Notes: generated by a model from the letters alone, not told the origin. DNA of 64,000 bases from Vibrio sp. CB1-14 (GCF_040412085.2 NZ_CP115920.1:2914001-2978000), one strand, 5' to 3'. Numbered from the stretch's first letter, positions 17,383 to 27,940 are shown. Program-made: numbers and translations.

Positions 17383-19071
17383 ATGATACAGCCTAATAAC
17401 GAAACGACTACTTCTAGCTGTACGCTACCGCCGCCCAATGAAATGATCCTAAAGTGGGCGCATGAAAAACCGAATGAGGTTTACCTCAAACAGATCATCA
17501 ATCGTGAGTTCGTAGAATTTACTTATGCCGATGTTGCTGATAAAGCGCTGAGACTCGTCAGCGCACTACGATCACTTGGGGTGCAGCCGGGTGATAAAGT
17601 CGCACTGATATCGAAAAACTGTGCTGAATGGTTCATCTGTGATTTAGCTATGATGCTTGGCGATTATGTCAGCGTACCTATTTTCCCAACGGCCGGCCCT
17701 GACACTATTGAGTACTGCTTAACACACAGTGAGAGTAAAGCGCTTATTGCCGGTAAGCTTGATGACCCAACGGCAACCAGTGAAGTCATCAGTGGACTGG
17801 ATTCGCTTATCACCGTTTCACTGCCTTACGATACAGCGCCGAGCTGCCAACACAGCTTTACTCAGCTTGTAGCCGATCATCAGCCAAGTGAAGAGCGTCC
17901 AGTGCACTATGACGACAAACTGATGTCTTTGGTTTATACCTCTGGTACATCTGGTCTTCCAAAAGGGGCGATGCTGACTTATGGCGCATTCAACTGGTCA
18001 GTACAAAGGTTGATTGACCACATAGGAATTGAGCCCAACGACCGCTTATTCTCATACCTACCACTGGCACACATTACAGAACGTGTCTACATCTTCGGCT
18101 CGTCGGTCATCGGTGGCGTACCAACAGCTTTCCCAGAATCTCTCGATACCTTTATCGAAGATGTGAAGATGCAGCGCCCAACGCTGTTTATCTCAGTACC
18201 ACGATTGTGGAACTTGTTCCAACAGCGAATCCAAGACAAGCTGCCACAGAAAAAGCTCAACATCTTACTGAAGATCCCATTTGTAAATTCACTTATTAAG
18301 AAGAAGCTCGCCGATGGCCTAGGCTTAGACCAAGCTCGTGTGTTGGGCTGCGGATCAGCGCCAGTATCGCCAGCTCTACTTGAGTGGTATCACAGTGTCG
18401 GCCTTAACATTACTGAAGCTTGGGGGATGACCGAATCGTTCGCCTACAGCACGATTAATCATCCATTCAGAGCCGACAAAATTGGTAGCGTGGGTAATGG
18501 AGGGCCAGGGATTGAGCTGAAAATTGCCGACGATGACGAGATCATGGTGCGCAGTCAGGGTATGTTCTCCGGCTACTACAAAAATGACATTGCCACTCAG
18601 GAGTCTTTTGACAGCGACGGTTGGCTGCATACCGGTGATATTGGTGTTATCGATAGCGAAGGCTATTTAACCATTCGCGGCCGTAAGAAAGACACTTTTA
18701 AAACAGCAAAAGGTAAGTTCGTTGCTCCTGTACCGATTGAGAACAAGCTCGCAGAATACAGTCGTGTCGAGATGATGTGTCTGATCGGACTAGGCCTGCC
18801 AGCGCCTATCTTATTGGTCGTGCCTCACGACTTCCCTAACTTTGACCGTGAGCGCTACGCACGAACCGCAGAGCGCGTCATCAAGCGTATGAACCAAGAG
18901 TTAGAGTCCCATGCTCAAATCAAAGGTGTGTTGATGGTTAAGGAGCCATGGAGCATTGAAAATGGCTTGCTAACCCCTACCTTGAAAATTAAACGTCATC
19001 TTCTCGAGCAGAAATACCACGAAGTGGGTCAAAACTGGCCTAAAGGTCAGTTGGTGGTGTGGGAAGAGTAA
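17383..19071 (+). CDS. Long-chain acyl-CoA synthetase (AMP-binding, ANL superfamily)
   Basis: This enzyme activates fatty acids with ATP to acyl-adenylate and then acyl-CoA. The P-loop-like AMP-binding motif YTSGTSGLPKGAML is near residue 187. EAWGMTESFAYSTINHP (the TE motif), DGWLHTGDIGVIDSEGYL and GRKKDTFKTAKGKF (hinge and C-terminal lysine) follow in the correct order. FPTAGPDTIEYCLTHSESKA and the insertion LFQQRIQDKLPQKK resemble the FAA1/ACSL type rather than E. coli FadD. The length of 562 residues is normal. ATG at 17383 follows CGGAG. It is monocistronic with a bidirectional terminator. Substrate chain length cannot be determined from sequence. Confidence 0.87.
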   Translation: MIQPNNETTTSSCTLPPPNEMILKWAHEKPNEVYLKQIINREFVEFTYADVADKALRLVSALRSLGVQPGDKVALISKNCAEWFICDLAMMLGDYVSVPIFPTAGPDTIEYCLTHSESKALIAGKLDDPTATSEVISGLDSLITVSLPYDTAPSCQHSFTQLVADHQPSEERPVHYDDKLMSLVYTSGTSGLPKGAMLTYGAFNWSVQRLIDHIGIEPNDRLFSYLPLAHITERVYIFGSSVIGGVPTAFPESLDTFIEDVKMQRPTLFISVPRLWNLFQQRIQDKLPQKKLNILLKIPFVNSLIKKKLADGLGLDQARVLGCGSAPVSPALLEWYHSVGLNITEAWGMTESFAYSTINHPFRADKIGSVGNGGPGIELKIADDDEIMVRSQGMFSGYYKNDIATQESFDSDGWLHTGDIGVIDSEGYLTIRGRKKDTFKTAKGKFVAPVPIENKLAEYSRVEMMCLIGLGLPAPILLVVPHDFPNFDRERYARTAERVIKRMNQELESHAQIKGVLMVKEPWSIENGLLTPTLKIKRHLLEQKYHEVGQNWPKGQLVVWEE

Positions 19072-19087
19072 CTACTCTTTAATCAAG

Positions 19088-19118
19088 AATAGGCGACCTC
19101 AAGGTCGCCTATTTTATT
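19088..19118. terminator. Bidirectional terminator
   Basis: AATAGGCGACCT pairs exactly with AGGTCGCCTATT (loop CA), then TTATTT. It serves the convergent acyl-CoA synthetase and DUF1127 genes. Confidence 0.85.
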
Positions 19119-19323
19119 TCCAGAAAGGTCTATGACTTTCTTGTTTCGCCTCATAGGGGCTAATGCCGACATCATCAAGCAATCGGTCTGACATCTCTGC
19201 AAGTGCTTTTCGAGTTCTGTAATTTCGATACCAAACGCTAAGTACAGTTAAGATATTCTTTCTCAGTTGAAATCCATCGTTTTCCAGCTCTGTACATTCG
19301 AGCTTCGTAATTGTTCTGTCCAT
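19114..19323 (-). CDS. DUF1127 (YjiS-like) small protein
   Basis: This 69-residue protein has the DUF1127 core in its C-terminal half: WYRNYRTRKALAEMSDRLLDDVGISPYEA, an arginine-rich helix followed by LDDVGIS. Small DUF1127 proteins of other proteobacteria act in RNA or phosphate-related regulation, but the function of this one is unknown. It begins MDRTITKLECTEL at 19323 with a GGAGGGAAAACAA leader. The gene is divergent from a LysR regulator, so regulation by that LysR is possible but only inferred from position. Confidence 0.8.
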   Translation of the reverse strand: MDRTITKLECTELENDGFQLRKNILTVLSVWYRNYRTRKALAEMSDRLLDDVGISPYEAKQESHRPFWK

Positions 19324-19414
19324 TTGTTTTCCCTCCGTCTTTTCGTATAATTTTTGTGCACACAGAGAAAACTGACAAACGATCTATCCTGTCATTGAGT
19401 TAAGGAAAACTTAA

Positions 19415-20362
19415 GTGAAAGAAAAACTCCCTCCACTACAAGGGCTGTATTATTTCTATCAAGCAGCCAAGCTTGGCAGCTTTAAAGATGCGGCAGCAAC
19501 GCTTTATGTCTCGGCAGCGGCGATTAGCCAGCAGATACGGCAGTTAGAAGAGCTGCTTGGTTGCGAACTGTTTTATCGACAGCACAGAAAAGTCATGCTC
19601 ACTGCTGAAGGGCACTCGCTCTTTAAGGAGTTGAGTCAGGGGTTTGAACATATCCTGCGCGGCGTTCAGAGCATTCATAACGACGCAGAGCCCAATCGGC
19701 TTTCAATCTCCACCCTTCCCTCTTTTGCGCAGCATTGGTTGGTGCCTAGAATTCAGAGCTTTCGTGAGCAGCATTCAGAACTTAGTCTGCTTCTCGAACC
19801 AAACAACAAACTGGTTACTTTCAAAGACGATTCAGTGGATATCTGTATTCGCTATGGTGAGGGGCATTACCCTGATGTAGAGAGCCGACTTTTGATGGAG
19901 GATATTATCTATCCCGTTTGCCATCCCCTGTATCAGCAGCAATATGGAATCCACACTATCCATGATCTGCATAAAGCCGACTTAATTGAAGATACATGGC
20001 CTGATATGGATTGGAGTTTATGGCTCAATCATGTCGGCGCGCCTATCGGCACGCGAACGCTCCAGTATAATGGGGCGCACTTTGTGGTAGAGGGGGCACT
20101 GTCTGTGCAAGGTGTCGGATTGATTAAACACAGCCTGGCTTATCGATACATTAAAGAAGGGACATTAGTTCGTATTGGCGATTTCGCATTAAAGCCTCGA
20201 TTCGCCTACTACGTATGTGCACCGGTAAATCATTTCAATCGCCCTAAAATCCAAACTTTTTTGTCTTGGCTAAGCAAAGAAGTGGATGAGTTTAAGCGCT
20301 GTGATATGTCGCACCTCACCATCATCGATACCGACTACGTTCTAAGACCAAGCTCTCTGTAG
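19415..20362 (+). CDS. LysR-family transcriptional regulator, GcvA-like
   Basis: This intact 315-residue LysR regulator has an N-terminal helix-turn-helix (LPPLQGLYYFYQAAKLGSFKDAAATLYVSAAAISQQIRQLEELL). The type-2 periplasmic-binding-like effector domain includes LSISTLPSFAQHWLVPRIQSF and DICIRYGEGHYPDVESRLLMEDIIYPVCHP. This pattern places it in the GcvA/AmpR-like branch, where W-L-V-P-R-I and the RYG motif are conserved. GTG at 19415 is the likely start (VKEKLPPLQGL). It is divergent from the DUF1127 gene. The effector and targets are unknown. Confidence 0.88.
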   Translation: MKEKLPPLQGLYYFYQAAKLGSFKDAAATLYVSAAAISQQIRQLEELLGCELFYRQHRKVMLTAEGHSLFKELSQGFEHILRGVQSIHNDAEPNRLSISTLPSFAQHWLVPRIQSFREQHSELSLLLEPNNKLVTFKDDSVDICIRYGEGHYPDVESRLLMEDIIYPVCHPLYQQQYGIHTIHDLHKADLIEDTWPDMDWSLWLNHVGAPIGTRTLQYNGAHFVVEGALSVQGVGLIKHSLAYRYIKEGTLVRIGDFALKPRFAYYVCAPVNHFNRPKIQTFLSWLSKEVDEFKRCDMSHLTIIDTDYVLRPSSL

Positions 20363-20382
20363 AACCTAATAATTAGGCTATA

Positions 20383-20409
20383 AAAAAACCCGCCGAATGG
20401 CGGGTTTTT
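20383..20409. terminator. Bidirectional terminator LysR/fusA
   Basis: AAAACCCGCC-GAAT-GGCGGGTTTT has A- and T-tracts on both sides between convergent genes. Confidence 0.9.
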
Positions 20410-20431
20410 ACTATCTGAAGTTAAAGACCAA

Positions 20432-22513
20432 TTACTTGTTGTCTTCTTTCGCTTTAGCGATAACTTCTTCAGCAACGTTTGCTGGACATGGTGCGTAGTG
20501 TTCGAACTCCATAGAGAACTGACCACGACCTGAAGTGATAGTACGTAGGTGACCGATGTAGCCAAACATTTCTGATAGAGGAACGTTAGCTTTAATACGA
20601 ACACCAGTAGTACCAGCTTGCTGGTCTTTGATCATACCACGACGACGGTTAAGGTCACCGATTACGTCACCAACGTGATCTTCTGGAGTGAACACGTCAA
20701 CGTGCATGATTGGCTCAAGAAGCTGTGCACCAGCTTTTGGCATAGACTGACGGAATGCACCTTTCGCTGCGATTTCGTAAGCGATTGCCGAAGAGTCAAC
20801 TGCGTGGAATGAACCGTCGAATAGCTCAACTTCTACGTCTAGCGTAGGGAAGCCAGCTAGAACACCGTTGTCCATCATGCTCGCGAAGCCTTTCTCAACT
20901 GCTGGCCAGAATTCCTTAGGAACGTTACCACCAACAACTGAAGAAGAGAACGTGAAGCCAGAGTTCGCTTCGCCTGGTTTGATACGGTAGTCGATTTTCG
21001 CGAACTGACCAGAACCACCAGATTGCTTCTTGTGCGTGTAGCTATCTTCAACTGGTTGAGTGATAGTTTCACGGTAAGCTACCTGTGGTGCACCTACTTC
21101 TAGCTCAACGCCGTAAGTACGCTTAAGGATGTCTACCTTGATGTCTAGGTGAAGTTCACCCATACCTTTAAGGATAGTTTCACCTGAATCTTCATCAGTC
21201 TCAACTTGGAAAGATGGATCTTCTGCAACCATTTTACCGATCGCAATACCCATTTTCTCAGTAGAACCTTTGTCTTTTGGAGAAACAGCAATAGAAATTA
21301 CTGGTTCTGGGAAGATCATAGCTTCTAGAGTACATTCGTGCTTAGGATCACATAGAGTGTGACCAGTTTGAACGTTCTTCATACCAACAACAGCGATGAT
21401 GTCACCAGCTTGTGCTTCAGTAAGTTCGTTACGCTCGTCAGCCTGCATCTCACACATACGACCGATACGCTCTGTTTTACCAGTCGCAGAGTTAAGGATA
21501 GTGTCACCCTTCTTCAAGCGGCCTGAGTAAATACGGATGAACGTAAGAGCACCGAAACGGTCGTCCATGATTTTGAATGCTAGTGCGCGTAGTGGCTCAT
21601 CTACAGATACTGTAGCAACTTCACCAGTCGCTTCACCAGTGTCTGGATCTGTTAGAGGTTGTGGGTCAACTTCAGTTGGAGCTGGTAGGTAATCTACAAC
21701 AGCGTCAAGGATTAGCTGAACACCTTTGTTCTTAAATGCAGAACCACAGAATGTTGGGAAGAACGCTAGGTCACGAGTACCTTTACGGATACAACGCTTA
21801 AGGTCTTCGATAGAAGGCTCTTCACCTTCCATGTAAGCTTCCATTAGGTCGTCGTCTTGCTCTACAGCAGTCTCAACTAGCTCTTCACGGTAAGCTTCTA
21901 GATCGTCAACCATATCAGCTGGAACGTCTTGAACTTCGTAGTTTTCTGGAAGACCAGAATCATCCCAAACGTAAGCTTTACGGCTTAGTACGTCTACAAC
22001 ACCAACGAAATCGTCTTCACGACCGATAGGCAGAGTCATTACTAGTGGGTTAGCACCTAGAACGTTCTTAACTTGGTCAACAACGTTAAAGAAGTCTGCA
22101 CCCATACGGTCTAGTTTGTTAACGAAGATCAGACGAGATACTTCTGATTCGTTAGCATAGCGCCAGTTTGTCTCTGACTGAGGCTCAACACCACCAGAAC
22201 CACAGAATACACCGATACCGCCGTCTAGTACTTTAAGTGAACGATATACTTCAACTGTAAAGTCAACGTGTCCCGGAGTATCGATAACGTTTAGGCGGTG
22301 GCCGTTCCACTCACAAGTTACCGCAGCAGACTGGATTGTGATACCACGCTCAGCTTCCTGCTCCATGAAGTCAGTTGTAGACTCACCGTCGTGTACTTCA
22401 CCAGTTTTGTGGATTTTACCAGTAAGCTTAAGGATACGCTCAGTGGTGGTAGTTTTACCCGCATCAACGTGCGCGAAAATACCAATGTTTCTGTACTTTG
22501 ATAAATCTGCCAT
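20432..22513 (-). CDS. fusA: Elongation factor G
   Basis: EF-G is the ribosomal translocation GTPase. The start ATG at 22513 gives [20 protein letters not shown] with the G1 loop [15 protein letters not shown]; a longer frame to 22591 has no homology. G3 DTPGHVDFT and G4 NKLDRMGAD are intact, followed by domain II, domain IV and the C-terminal domain V. At 693 residues it is slightly shorter than the EF-G encoded in str operons. It is not next to rpsL-rpsG-tuf but beside radA and serB. In Vibrio this neighbourhood holds a second EF-G copy, so this is probably that paralogue; the other copy cannot be seen here. It is monocistronic. Confidence 0.93.
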   Translation of the reverse strand: MADLSKYRNIGIFAHVDAGKTTTTERILKLTGKIHKTGEVHDGESTTDFMEQEAERGITIQSAAVTCEWNGHRLNVIDTPGHVDFTVEVYRSLKVLDGGIGVFCGSGGVEPQSETNWRYANESEVSRLIFVNKLDRMGADFFNVVDQVKNVLGANPLVMTLPIGREDDFVGVVDVLSRKAYVWDDSGLPENYEVQDVPADMVDDLEAYREELVETAVEQDDDLMEAYMEGEEPSIEDLKRCIRKGTRDLAFFPTFCGSAFKNKGVQLILDAVVDYLPAPTEVDPQPLTDPDTGEATGEVATVSVDEPLRALAFKIMDDRFGALTFIRIYSGRLKKGDTILNSATGKTERIGRMCEMQADERNELTEAQAGDIIAVVGMKNVQTGHTLCDPKHECTLEAMIFPEPVISIAVSPKDKGSTEKMGIAIGKMVAEDPSFQVETDEDSGETILKGMGELHLDIKVDILKRTYGVELEVGAPQVAYRETITQPVEDSYTHKKQSGGSGQFAKIDYRIKPGEANSGFTFSSSVVGGNVPKEFWPAVEKGFASMMDNGVLAGFPTLDVEVELFDGSFHAVDSSAIAYEIAAKGAFRQSMPKAGAQLLEPIMHVDVFTPEDHVGDVIGDLNRRRGMIKDQQAGTTGVRIKANVPLSEMFGYIGHLRTITSGRGQFSMEFEHYAPCPANVAEEVIAKAKEDNK

Positions 22514-22805
22514 TGTCTTACTCTGTTTATAAGGTATAAATTGCGCGCAGAGTATATCACAATCTGTAAAGACCGATACCTCTGCGTGCATGTGTATTAA
22601 AAAAAAGTTATCCGAACCCGACTCGATAACACGCTACCTTGGGAGAAATGGTCTCTCAAGGCTTACGTCATCAAGCTTCAACGGGTTTGGGAGTTGTTAC
22701 CAGATCGCAGTTAATTTTAGCTGCTCTTGGTGATTTTTCGATGTCATTTCGCAAAATCATACTTTCGTTGGCGGTATTCTACCTGAATTCAAGCAAAAAC
22801 CACCA

Positions 22806-24185
22806 TTAAAGTTCATCAAATGCTGAAATCGCTTCTGAAAGCTTCTTCACGCCGTGTATCTGCATGCCTTCAATGCCGCCTTTTGGCATGTTCGCCGCTG
22901 GAACAATCGCTTTTTTAAAGCCGTGTTTAAACGCTTCCATTAAACGCTCCTGGCCACTGGGTACCGGACGAATTTCACCCGCAAGACCCACTTCACCAAA
23001 CACAACCACATCTTTTGGCAATGGACGGTCACGGAAACTGGAAAGCAGTGCCATAACTAAAGCAAGGTCAGCGCTGGTTTCTGTAACCTTCACACCACCC
23101 ACTACATTGACGAATACATCTTGATCCGCCATTTGAAGCCCTCCGTGCTTGTGCAGTACCGCTAGTAACAACGACAAACGGTTTTGCTCAAGACCAACAG
23201 CCACTCGGCGCGGGTTCGCCAGTTGGCTATAATCCACCAGCGCTTGGATCTCAACAAGCAGCGGGCGAGTCCCCTCCCAAACCACCATCACTGAACTGCC
23301 CGAGGTTTCTTCTTCACCACGAGACAGGAAGATAGCCGACGGGTTACTGACTTCTTTTAAGCCCTGCCCTGTCATTGCGAACACTCCCAGCTCATTCACC
23401 GCGCCAAATCGGTTCTTGTGGCTGCGAAGTGTTCTAAATCGGCTATCGGTGCCCCCATCGAGAAGTACGGAACAGTCAATAATGTGCTCGAGCACTTTAG
23501 GGCCAGCTAACGTACCATCTTTAGTTACGTGGCCAACAATGAAAATCGCCACATTGTTTTGTTTTGCATAACGAGTTAATGCCGTCGCCGATTCGCGAAC
23601 TTGAGCCACGCTACCAGGAGATGACTGAACATCAGCCACATGCATAACTTGAATCGAGTCGATAACCATCAACTTTGGCTGTTCTTTTTCAGCGATTTGG
23701 CAAATACGATCGACATTGGTTTCAGACAACATTTTAAGATGCTCTTTAGGCAGCCCTAAACGAGAAGCTCGCATCGCTACCTGCTGAAGCGACTCTTCGC
23801 CAGTAACATAAAGCGTCGGCATCTGTGAGGATAACCAACACATCGCTTGCAATAGGAGTGTCGACTTACCCGCACCAGGGTTACCACCAATCAGAATCGC
23901 TGCGCCTGGAACCACGCCGCCACCTAACACTCTATCTAGCTCTTTGAAGCCGCTGGTAAAACGTGGCACCTCTTGCAGGTCAATCTCAGACAGTGTTTGA
24001 ATTGTCGATTCGTTTGCACCACCAGCATAGCCCGTTAGTCGCTCGTTGCGCGCGACTTGCGGAGATGCTGCTAAACGCACCTCACTGATCGTATTCCAAC
24101 TGCCACAAGCATTACATTGCCCCTGCCAGCGTGGGAAATCTGCGCCACAATCATTACACACATAAGCTCTTTTCGCTTTTGCCAT
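22806..24185 (-). CDS. radA: DNA repair protein RadA
   Basis: RadA is a RecA-like ATPase and helicase that promotes branch migration in recombinational repair. The 459 residues show an N-terminal zinc finger (C10, C13, C24, C27 in YVCNDCGADF...CNACGSW), the Walker A loop GGNPGAGKSTLL near residue 96, and the RadA-specific motif RSHKNRFG. A C-terminal Lon-protease-like domain follows (DVVVFGEVGLAGEIRPVPSG). The ATG at 24185 is the family start. In the Vibrio order it is followed by fusA on the same strand, with about 290 bp between that include a hairpin at 22636-22660 but no gene. It is divergent from plzC. Confidence 0.96.
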   Translation of the reverse strand: MAKAKRAYVCNDCGADFPRWQGQCNACGSWNTISEVRLAASPQVARNERLTGYAGGANESTIQTLSEIDLQEVPRFTSGFKELDRVLGGGVVPGAAILIGGNPGAGKSTLLLQAMCWLSSQMPTLYVTGEESLQQVAMRASRLGLPKEHLKMLSETNVDRICQIAEKEQPKLMVIDSIQVMHVADVQSSPGSVAQVRESATALTRYAKQNNVAIFIVGHVTKDGTLAGPKVLEHIIDCSVLLDGGTDSRFRTLRSHKNRFGAVNELGVFAMTGQGLKEVSNPSAIFLSRGEEETSGSSVMVVWEGTRPLLVEIQALVDYSQLANPRRVAVGLEQNRLSLLLAVLHKHGGLQMADQDVFVNVVGGVKVTETSADLALVMALLSSFRDRPLPKDVVVFGEVGLAGEIRPVPSGQERLMEAFKHGFKKAIVPAANMPKGGIEGMQIHGVKKLSEAISAFDEL

Positions 24186-24440
24186 ATTTTGAACTAACCT
24201 ACTTACTCTGGTGCTATAAATGCACTGGGTTGCATTAATTATTGATTAATCTATTAGTTTTGAGCATCCAAACGCTCAAAGTATTGTCAAGTTATGACAA
24301 TACACAAAGAATAAGGTGCAAGAATAACTTATCTTTCTTGTACATACCGTTAAGGTTTTCGGCATGGTAGCCGATATAGGGCATTACGCTGTACTTATTT
24401 TGATGAAATCCATCATCACAGGGACACTTTAACAAAACTC

Positions 24441-26786
24441 ATGCAGCAAACAGAAATACTTTCCATCGCAGAGCGCTTGATATCAGCCTATCACGCAGAA
24501 GACTTCGAACTAGTGCTGAATCAAGTCACCGAAGGTGAATCTCCTTCTACCAAGTTGTTGGTAAAAATGGAGCTCAACCGTCTTATGGCACCGTGTCACA
24601 AGCGTATAGACTTACGTGGTCGCGTATCAACGAACTGCCACGAATATCAATTAGACGGACTGTCTCACTGGCTCGACGATCGTGCATTTAACTCCTACCA
24701 TCACCTAACCCGGAAATACGGCGGTTATACAGAGGGGGTGTGGGAGCTTTTGGTCGATAAAAAAACCCTTAGCAACCTTGGTGATGAGCAGCGCAACGCC
24801 CACCGCGGCGATCTCACCGATCCACAAAGCCCATATGCTGCCAGCCCAATTAACTTAGGGTATGACCTAAAACGCAAAGAATGCCGTTTAAAAGTGGAAT
24901 CGCAAGTCTCCATAACACTAGAAAATGGTGAAACCATCATTGGCCTCAGTGTCGACCTATCGAGTTCCGGTGCCAAATTCAAAGTCCCAGGCACCTTTGA
25001 CTACGATTTAGGCCAGATCATTAGTGTGAGTTTCGATGAGCTTGCCGAAACCAGTCAGCTTAAAGAAATCACCAAGCCAATCGAGTATCGCGTTCTAGGC
25101 GTCGATGGGCTGCATGGCGTCTCACCTGTGAAATACTTGCGAACTCTAAGACTAACTCGCACTAACGCGGTTGAGCTTGTAGTTAATAACATGCTCAATA
25201 CTGAGTCCAAAAAAGTTCGCCATGACAACCAAGATCGCATTACTCGTGCCCGTACCCGCGGTTTTGAACACACCTATCTTAAGCATGCTTGTAATCTACC
25301 GCTGTTTTTCAGCGGCAATGATCTTAAGGTCGCCTTGCTTACCGAAAACAACCAAGACATCTGGCGTTATTGGAATGACGAGCGTAACCAGCAATCACTG
25401 GCCTCATTATTCTCCACTGAACGTATGGAGATGTTGGTAAAGGCCGGAATCAAAGGTTGTAGCAACGTTCTTTATACCTTTACCCATGAGCACAACGGCA
25501 TGAAGCTGTTTTACTCAATGATGATGCCAGAAGCCGAGCGCCAAGAGCGACAACTGTTCTGGCACGTGGGTGGACGACGCGCTAGCTGGCGCGCATTCCG
25601 TCTATCGGTGTTTGAACTTTCCACCGACGACATGCTGACTATTTCAAAACATTACGGCGAACTGGTTGGGCACGATGAAAAACTGACCCACTTTGGTATT
25701 TTGCAAGAGATCAGTGACGACAAGTCGGCCAGTGACTATCTGTTTACCGAAAAGCCGCGTCTACCAGCCAGTTCTTTGAACCGGTTTAGGCACCCGAGAA
25801 ACGTCAAATCGCAGCCGCGTGGCCTGTATTTTGATGCAAAATCTCGTCGCAAGGAGCCCAGATATCAGTTTCGCTCCCCACTGGTGACGACAACACCGGA
25901 CGGCACCACTATAGCAGGCGCCACGGTCGACTTATCCAAACATGGCGCCAGCATTCAGCTCACCGAGCCGCTTAACATACCTTCGGGCTCTCTTATCTCC
26001 ATCGACTATCTAGAGCTAAAGCGCTACAACCAACGTATTCCACTTAACCAGGTGCCCTACGAAATCGTTCGTTTATCTGCAGATAGGAAGACCATTCACC
26101 TTAAAATTGTCGAGTCAGGTAAAACCGTCAAAACCATTGCGTTTTTCCGCGGTATTATCGAGAGCAATCAGGACAAATTGGTGGCTCAGCAAGAGATCTT
26201 GCCAAGCTCATCACTACTTGAAGCCCTGCATAATGTACTGCTTGGAAAGATGGTCTCGACACCCGTTTACGTCGATAAACGCGGCACATCTGTCAAATGT
26301 CGCTCGGTTGGGGTTAACTTCCCACTTCCTGGTTACTTACAGTTTTTTGAGCGTATCGGTCACGAGCAAAAGCTTGCGCTCGAACCTATCTTCAAAGGCC
26401 GCAGCAATTCGCTATTAGCTGAGCCTCTCAAGCGAAAGCCGGGAGCTAAGCCTGTCGCATTCGAACTGTACATAGGTGTGCTCAAGCTTGGGGATAGGAT
26501 CCAATCGATTCACACCAAAGTACGCGATGAATTTGAATCAACCCAACAACGCATCAACTTTATTAAAGATGCGCTCAATATGGGGGAGCTCTATATCCTC
26601 CGGGTTACTTCAGGCCCAGTGTATGATGCCTTGACCACACTAATGAAAAAAGACATCAATGAACTATTGTCGTTAAGCCTCAGTCATGCGCGAAATCTTG
26701 AAAATGAAATGACCGCCATTATTGGCTATTGCGAATTGGTAGATATCACAGAAGAAGTGTTGATTCGCCTAGAGATGAATAGCTAA
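24441..26786 (+). CDS. plzC: Large PilZ-domain protein (PlzC-like)
   Basis: This 781-residue cytoplasmic protein contains two PilZ-type segments. One is near residues 150-240 (RKECRLKVESQVSITLENGE, DLSSSGAKFKV). The other is near 475-560 (SRRKEPRYQFRSPLVTTTPD, VDLSKHGASIQL). The second has the canonical RxxxR plus (D/N)xSxxG c-di-GMP binding signature; the first has a looser form. No membrane or enzymatic domain is evident. In V. cholerae the gene between radA and serB is plzC, and the same position here supports the name. Its output is unknown. The start ATG at 24441 is preceded by a weak AGGGACAC. A bidirectional terminator follows. Confidence 0.85.
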   Translation: MQQTEILSIAERLISAYHAEDFELVLNQVTEGESPSTKLLVKMELNRLMAPCHKRIDLRGRVSTNCHEYQLDGLSHWLDDRAFNSYHHLTRKYGGYTEGVWELLVDKKTLSNLGDEQRNAHRGDLTDPQSPYAASPINLGYDLKRKECRLKVESQVSITLENGETIIGLSVDLSSSGAKFKVPGTFDYDLGQIISVSFDELAETSQLKEITKPIEYRVLGVDGLHGVSPVKYLRTLRLTRTNAVELVVNNMLNTESKKVRHDNQDRITRARTRGFEHTYLKHACNLPLFFSGNDLKVALLTENNQDIWRYWNDERNQQSLASLFSTERMEMLVKAGIKGCSNVLYTFTHEHNGMKLFYSMMMPEAERQERQLFWHVGGRRASWRAFRLSVFELSTDDMLTISKHYGELVGHDEKLTHFGILQEISDDKSASDYLFTEKPRLPASSLNRFRHPRNVKSQPRGLYFDAKSRRKEPRYQFRSPLVTTTPDGTTIAGATVDLSKHGASIQLTEPLNIPSGSLISIDYLELKRYNQRIPLNQVPYEIVRLSADRKTIHLKIVESGKTVKTIAFFRGIIESNQDKLVAQQEILPSSSLLEALHNVLLGKMVSTPVYVDKRGTSVKCRSVGVNFPLPGYLQFFERIGHEQKLALEPIFKGRSNSLLAEPLKRKPGAKPVAFELYIGVLKLGDRIQSIHTKVRDEFESTQQRINFIKDALNMGELYILRVTSGPVYDALTTLMKKDINELLSLSLSHARNLENEMTAIIGYCELVDITEEVLIRLEMNS

Positions 26787-26810
26787 CCGCGAAGCCTTGA
26801 ACCGCTTACG

Positions 26811-26838
26811 AAAAACGGCCCCTACTAGGGCCGTTTTT
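26811..26838. terminator. Bidirectional terminator plzC/serB
   Basis: AAAAACGGCCC pairs with GGGCCGTTTTT around CTACTA between convergent genes. Confidence 0.9.
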
Positions 26839-26864
26839 ATAAGCTTTACTGGATAAGCTCAAGC

Positions 26865-27833
26865 TTACCAGCCGATTTTTTTCTGCTTTGCCAGCAGCCC
26901 CGAAAGAATACAAACAATTCCGCCTAAACCTGCGTGCCTGATCGCTACCTGAGCCTGCGCTTCCACTTTTGGTTTCGCATGATAAGCGATGCCAAGTCCT
27001 GCTGCGCCCATCATTACTAAGTCATTGGCACCATCCCCTACGGCGATAGTGTTATGTGCTTCAACATCATACTCTTCGGCGAGATCTAGCAAGATGTCCG
27101 CTTTGGTTTGAGCCGATACCACATCACCCACGACTTCACCTAATAGCTTGCCTTCTTTGATTGCTAGTGTATTAGACTGAGCAAAATCCAAGTTCAACAT
27201 CTCTTTGAGATGATCCGAAAAGTAAGTAAAACCACCAGAGGCAATCGCCGTCTTCCAGCCATAGCTTTGCAGCGTTTTGATCATCTCTTGAAGCTCTGGC
27301 ATCAATGGCAGTGACTCACGAACCTCGGCCAAAATTGACTCATCGGCGCCTTTTAGCGCGGCGACACGTTGACGTAAGCTTTGCTCAAAGTCCAACTCCC
27401 CCTGCATCGCGCGCTCTGTCACCTCAGAGACTTGCTCACCAACGCCAGCAAGTATCGCGATCTCGTCAATACACTCGATTTGAATCGCGGTAGAATCCAT
27501 ATCCAGCACAATAACGCCTGGCTTGTTGAGATCAGGTACGTCGCACAAGCGTGCGTAATCGACATTCAATTCATCCAATATTTGGCTATGCTCAGCAGTT
27601 AAGTTGCCCTCCATTAGCGCAACCTCATAACGACCGACTTGCCAAATATCTAAAATGCGAGTGGTTTCTCCAACGTAAAAGTCCAAATCGTTGAACATGT
27701 CTGTCGACAGGTACTGTGCGTACACAATCCATGTTGCTGTACGTCGCTCTAAAGAATGAGCGAGAAGCGTCTCTGGGAATCGTTGTTTAAGTGGAATACG
27801 CTTACTGATTGCAAGCGGCTTAATAGCATCCAT
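26865..27833 (-). CDS. serB: Phosphoserine phosphatase
   Basis: SerB releases serine from phosphoserine, the last step of serine biosynthesis. The HAD-superfamily motifs are present: DMDSTAIQIECIDEIA (nucleophile Asp), IASGGFTYFSDHL (motif II Ser) and VGDGANDLVMMGAAGLGIAYHAKP (motif III). An N-terminal ACT-like region precedes them. Start at 27833 (MDAIKPLAISKRIPL, 322 residues) is preferred because AAGGAAGG lies upstream and it equals the E. coli length; an ATG at 27863 is in frame. It is divergent from ytjB, as in enterobacteria. Confidence 0.95.
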   Translation of the reverse strand: MDAIKPLAISKRIPLKQRFPETLLAHSLERRTATWIVYAQYLSTDMFNDLDFYVGETTRILDIWQVGRYEVALMEGNLTAEHSQILDELNVDYARLCDVPDLNKPGVIVLDMDSTAIQIECIDEIAILAGVGEQVSEVTERAMQGELDFEQSLRQRVAALKGADESILAEVRESLPLMPELQEMIKTLQSYGWKTAIASGGFTYFSDHLKEMLNLDFAQSNTLAIKEGKLLGEVVGDVVSAQTKADILLDLAEEYDVEAHNTIAVGDGANDLVMMGAAGLGIAYHAKPKVEAQAQVAIRHAGLGGIVCILSGLLAKQKKIGW

Positions 27834-27940
27834 GGCTAATCCTTCCTTTAAATGTGCTCCCAAAACGTTACCTATTGCAATTTAGTTGTGCAAGCATCAA
27901 TATGAACCAATTCGTCATTTCTTAGTACTTTTGCACTTTT

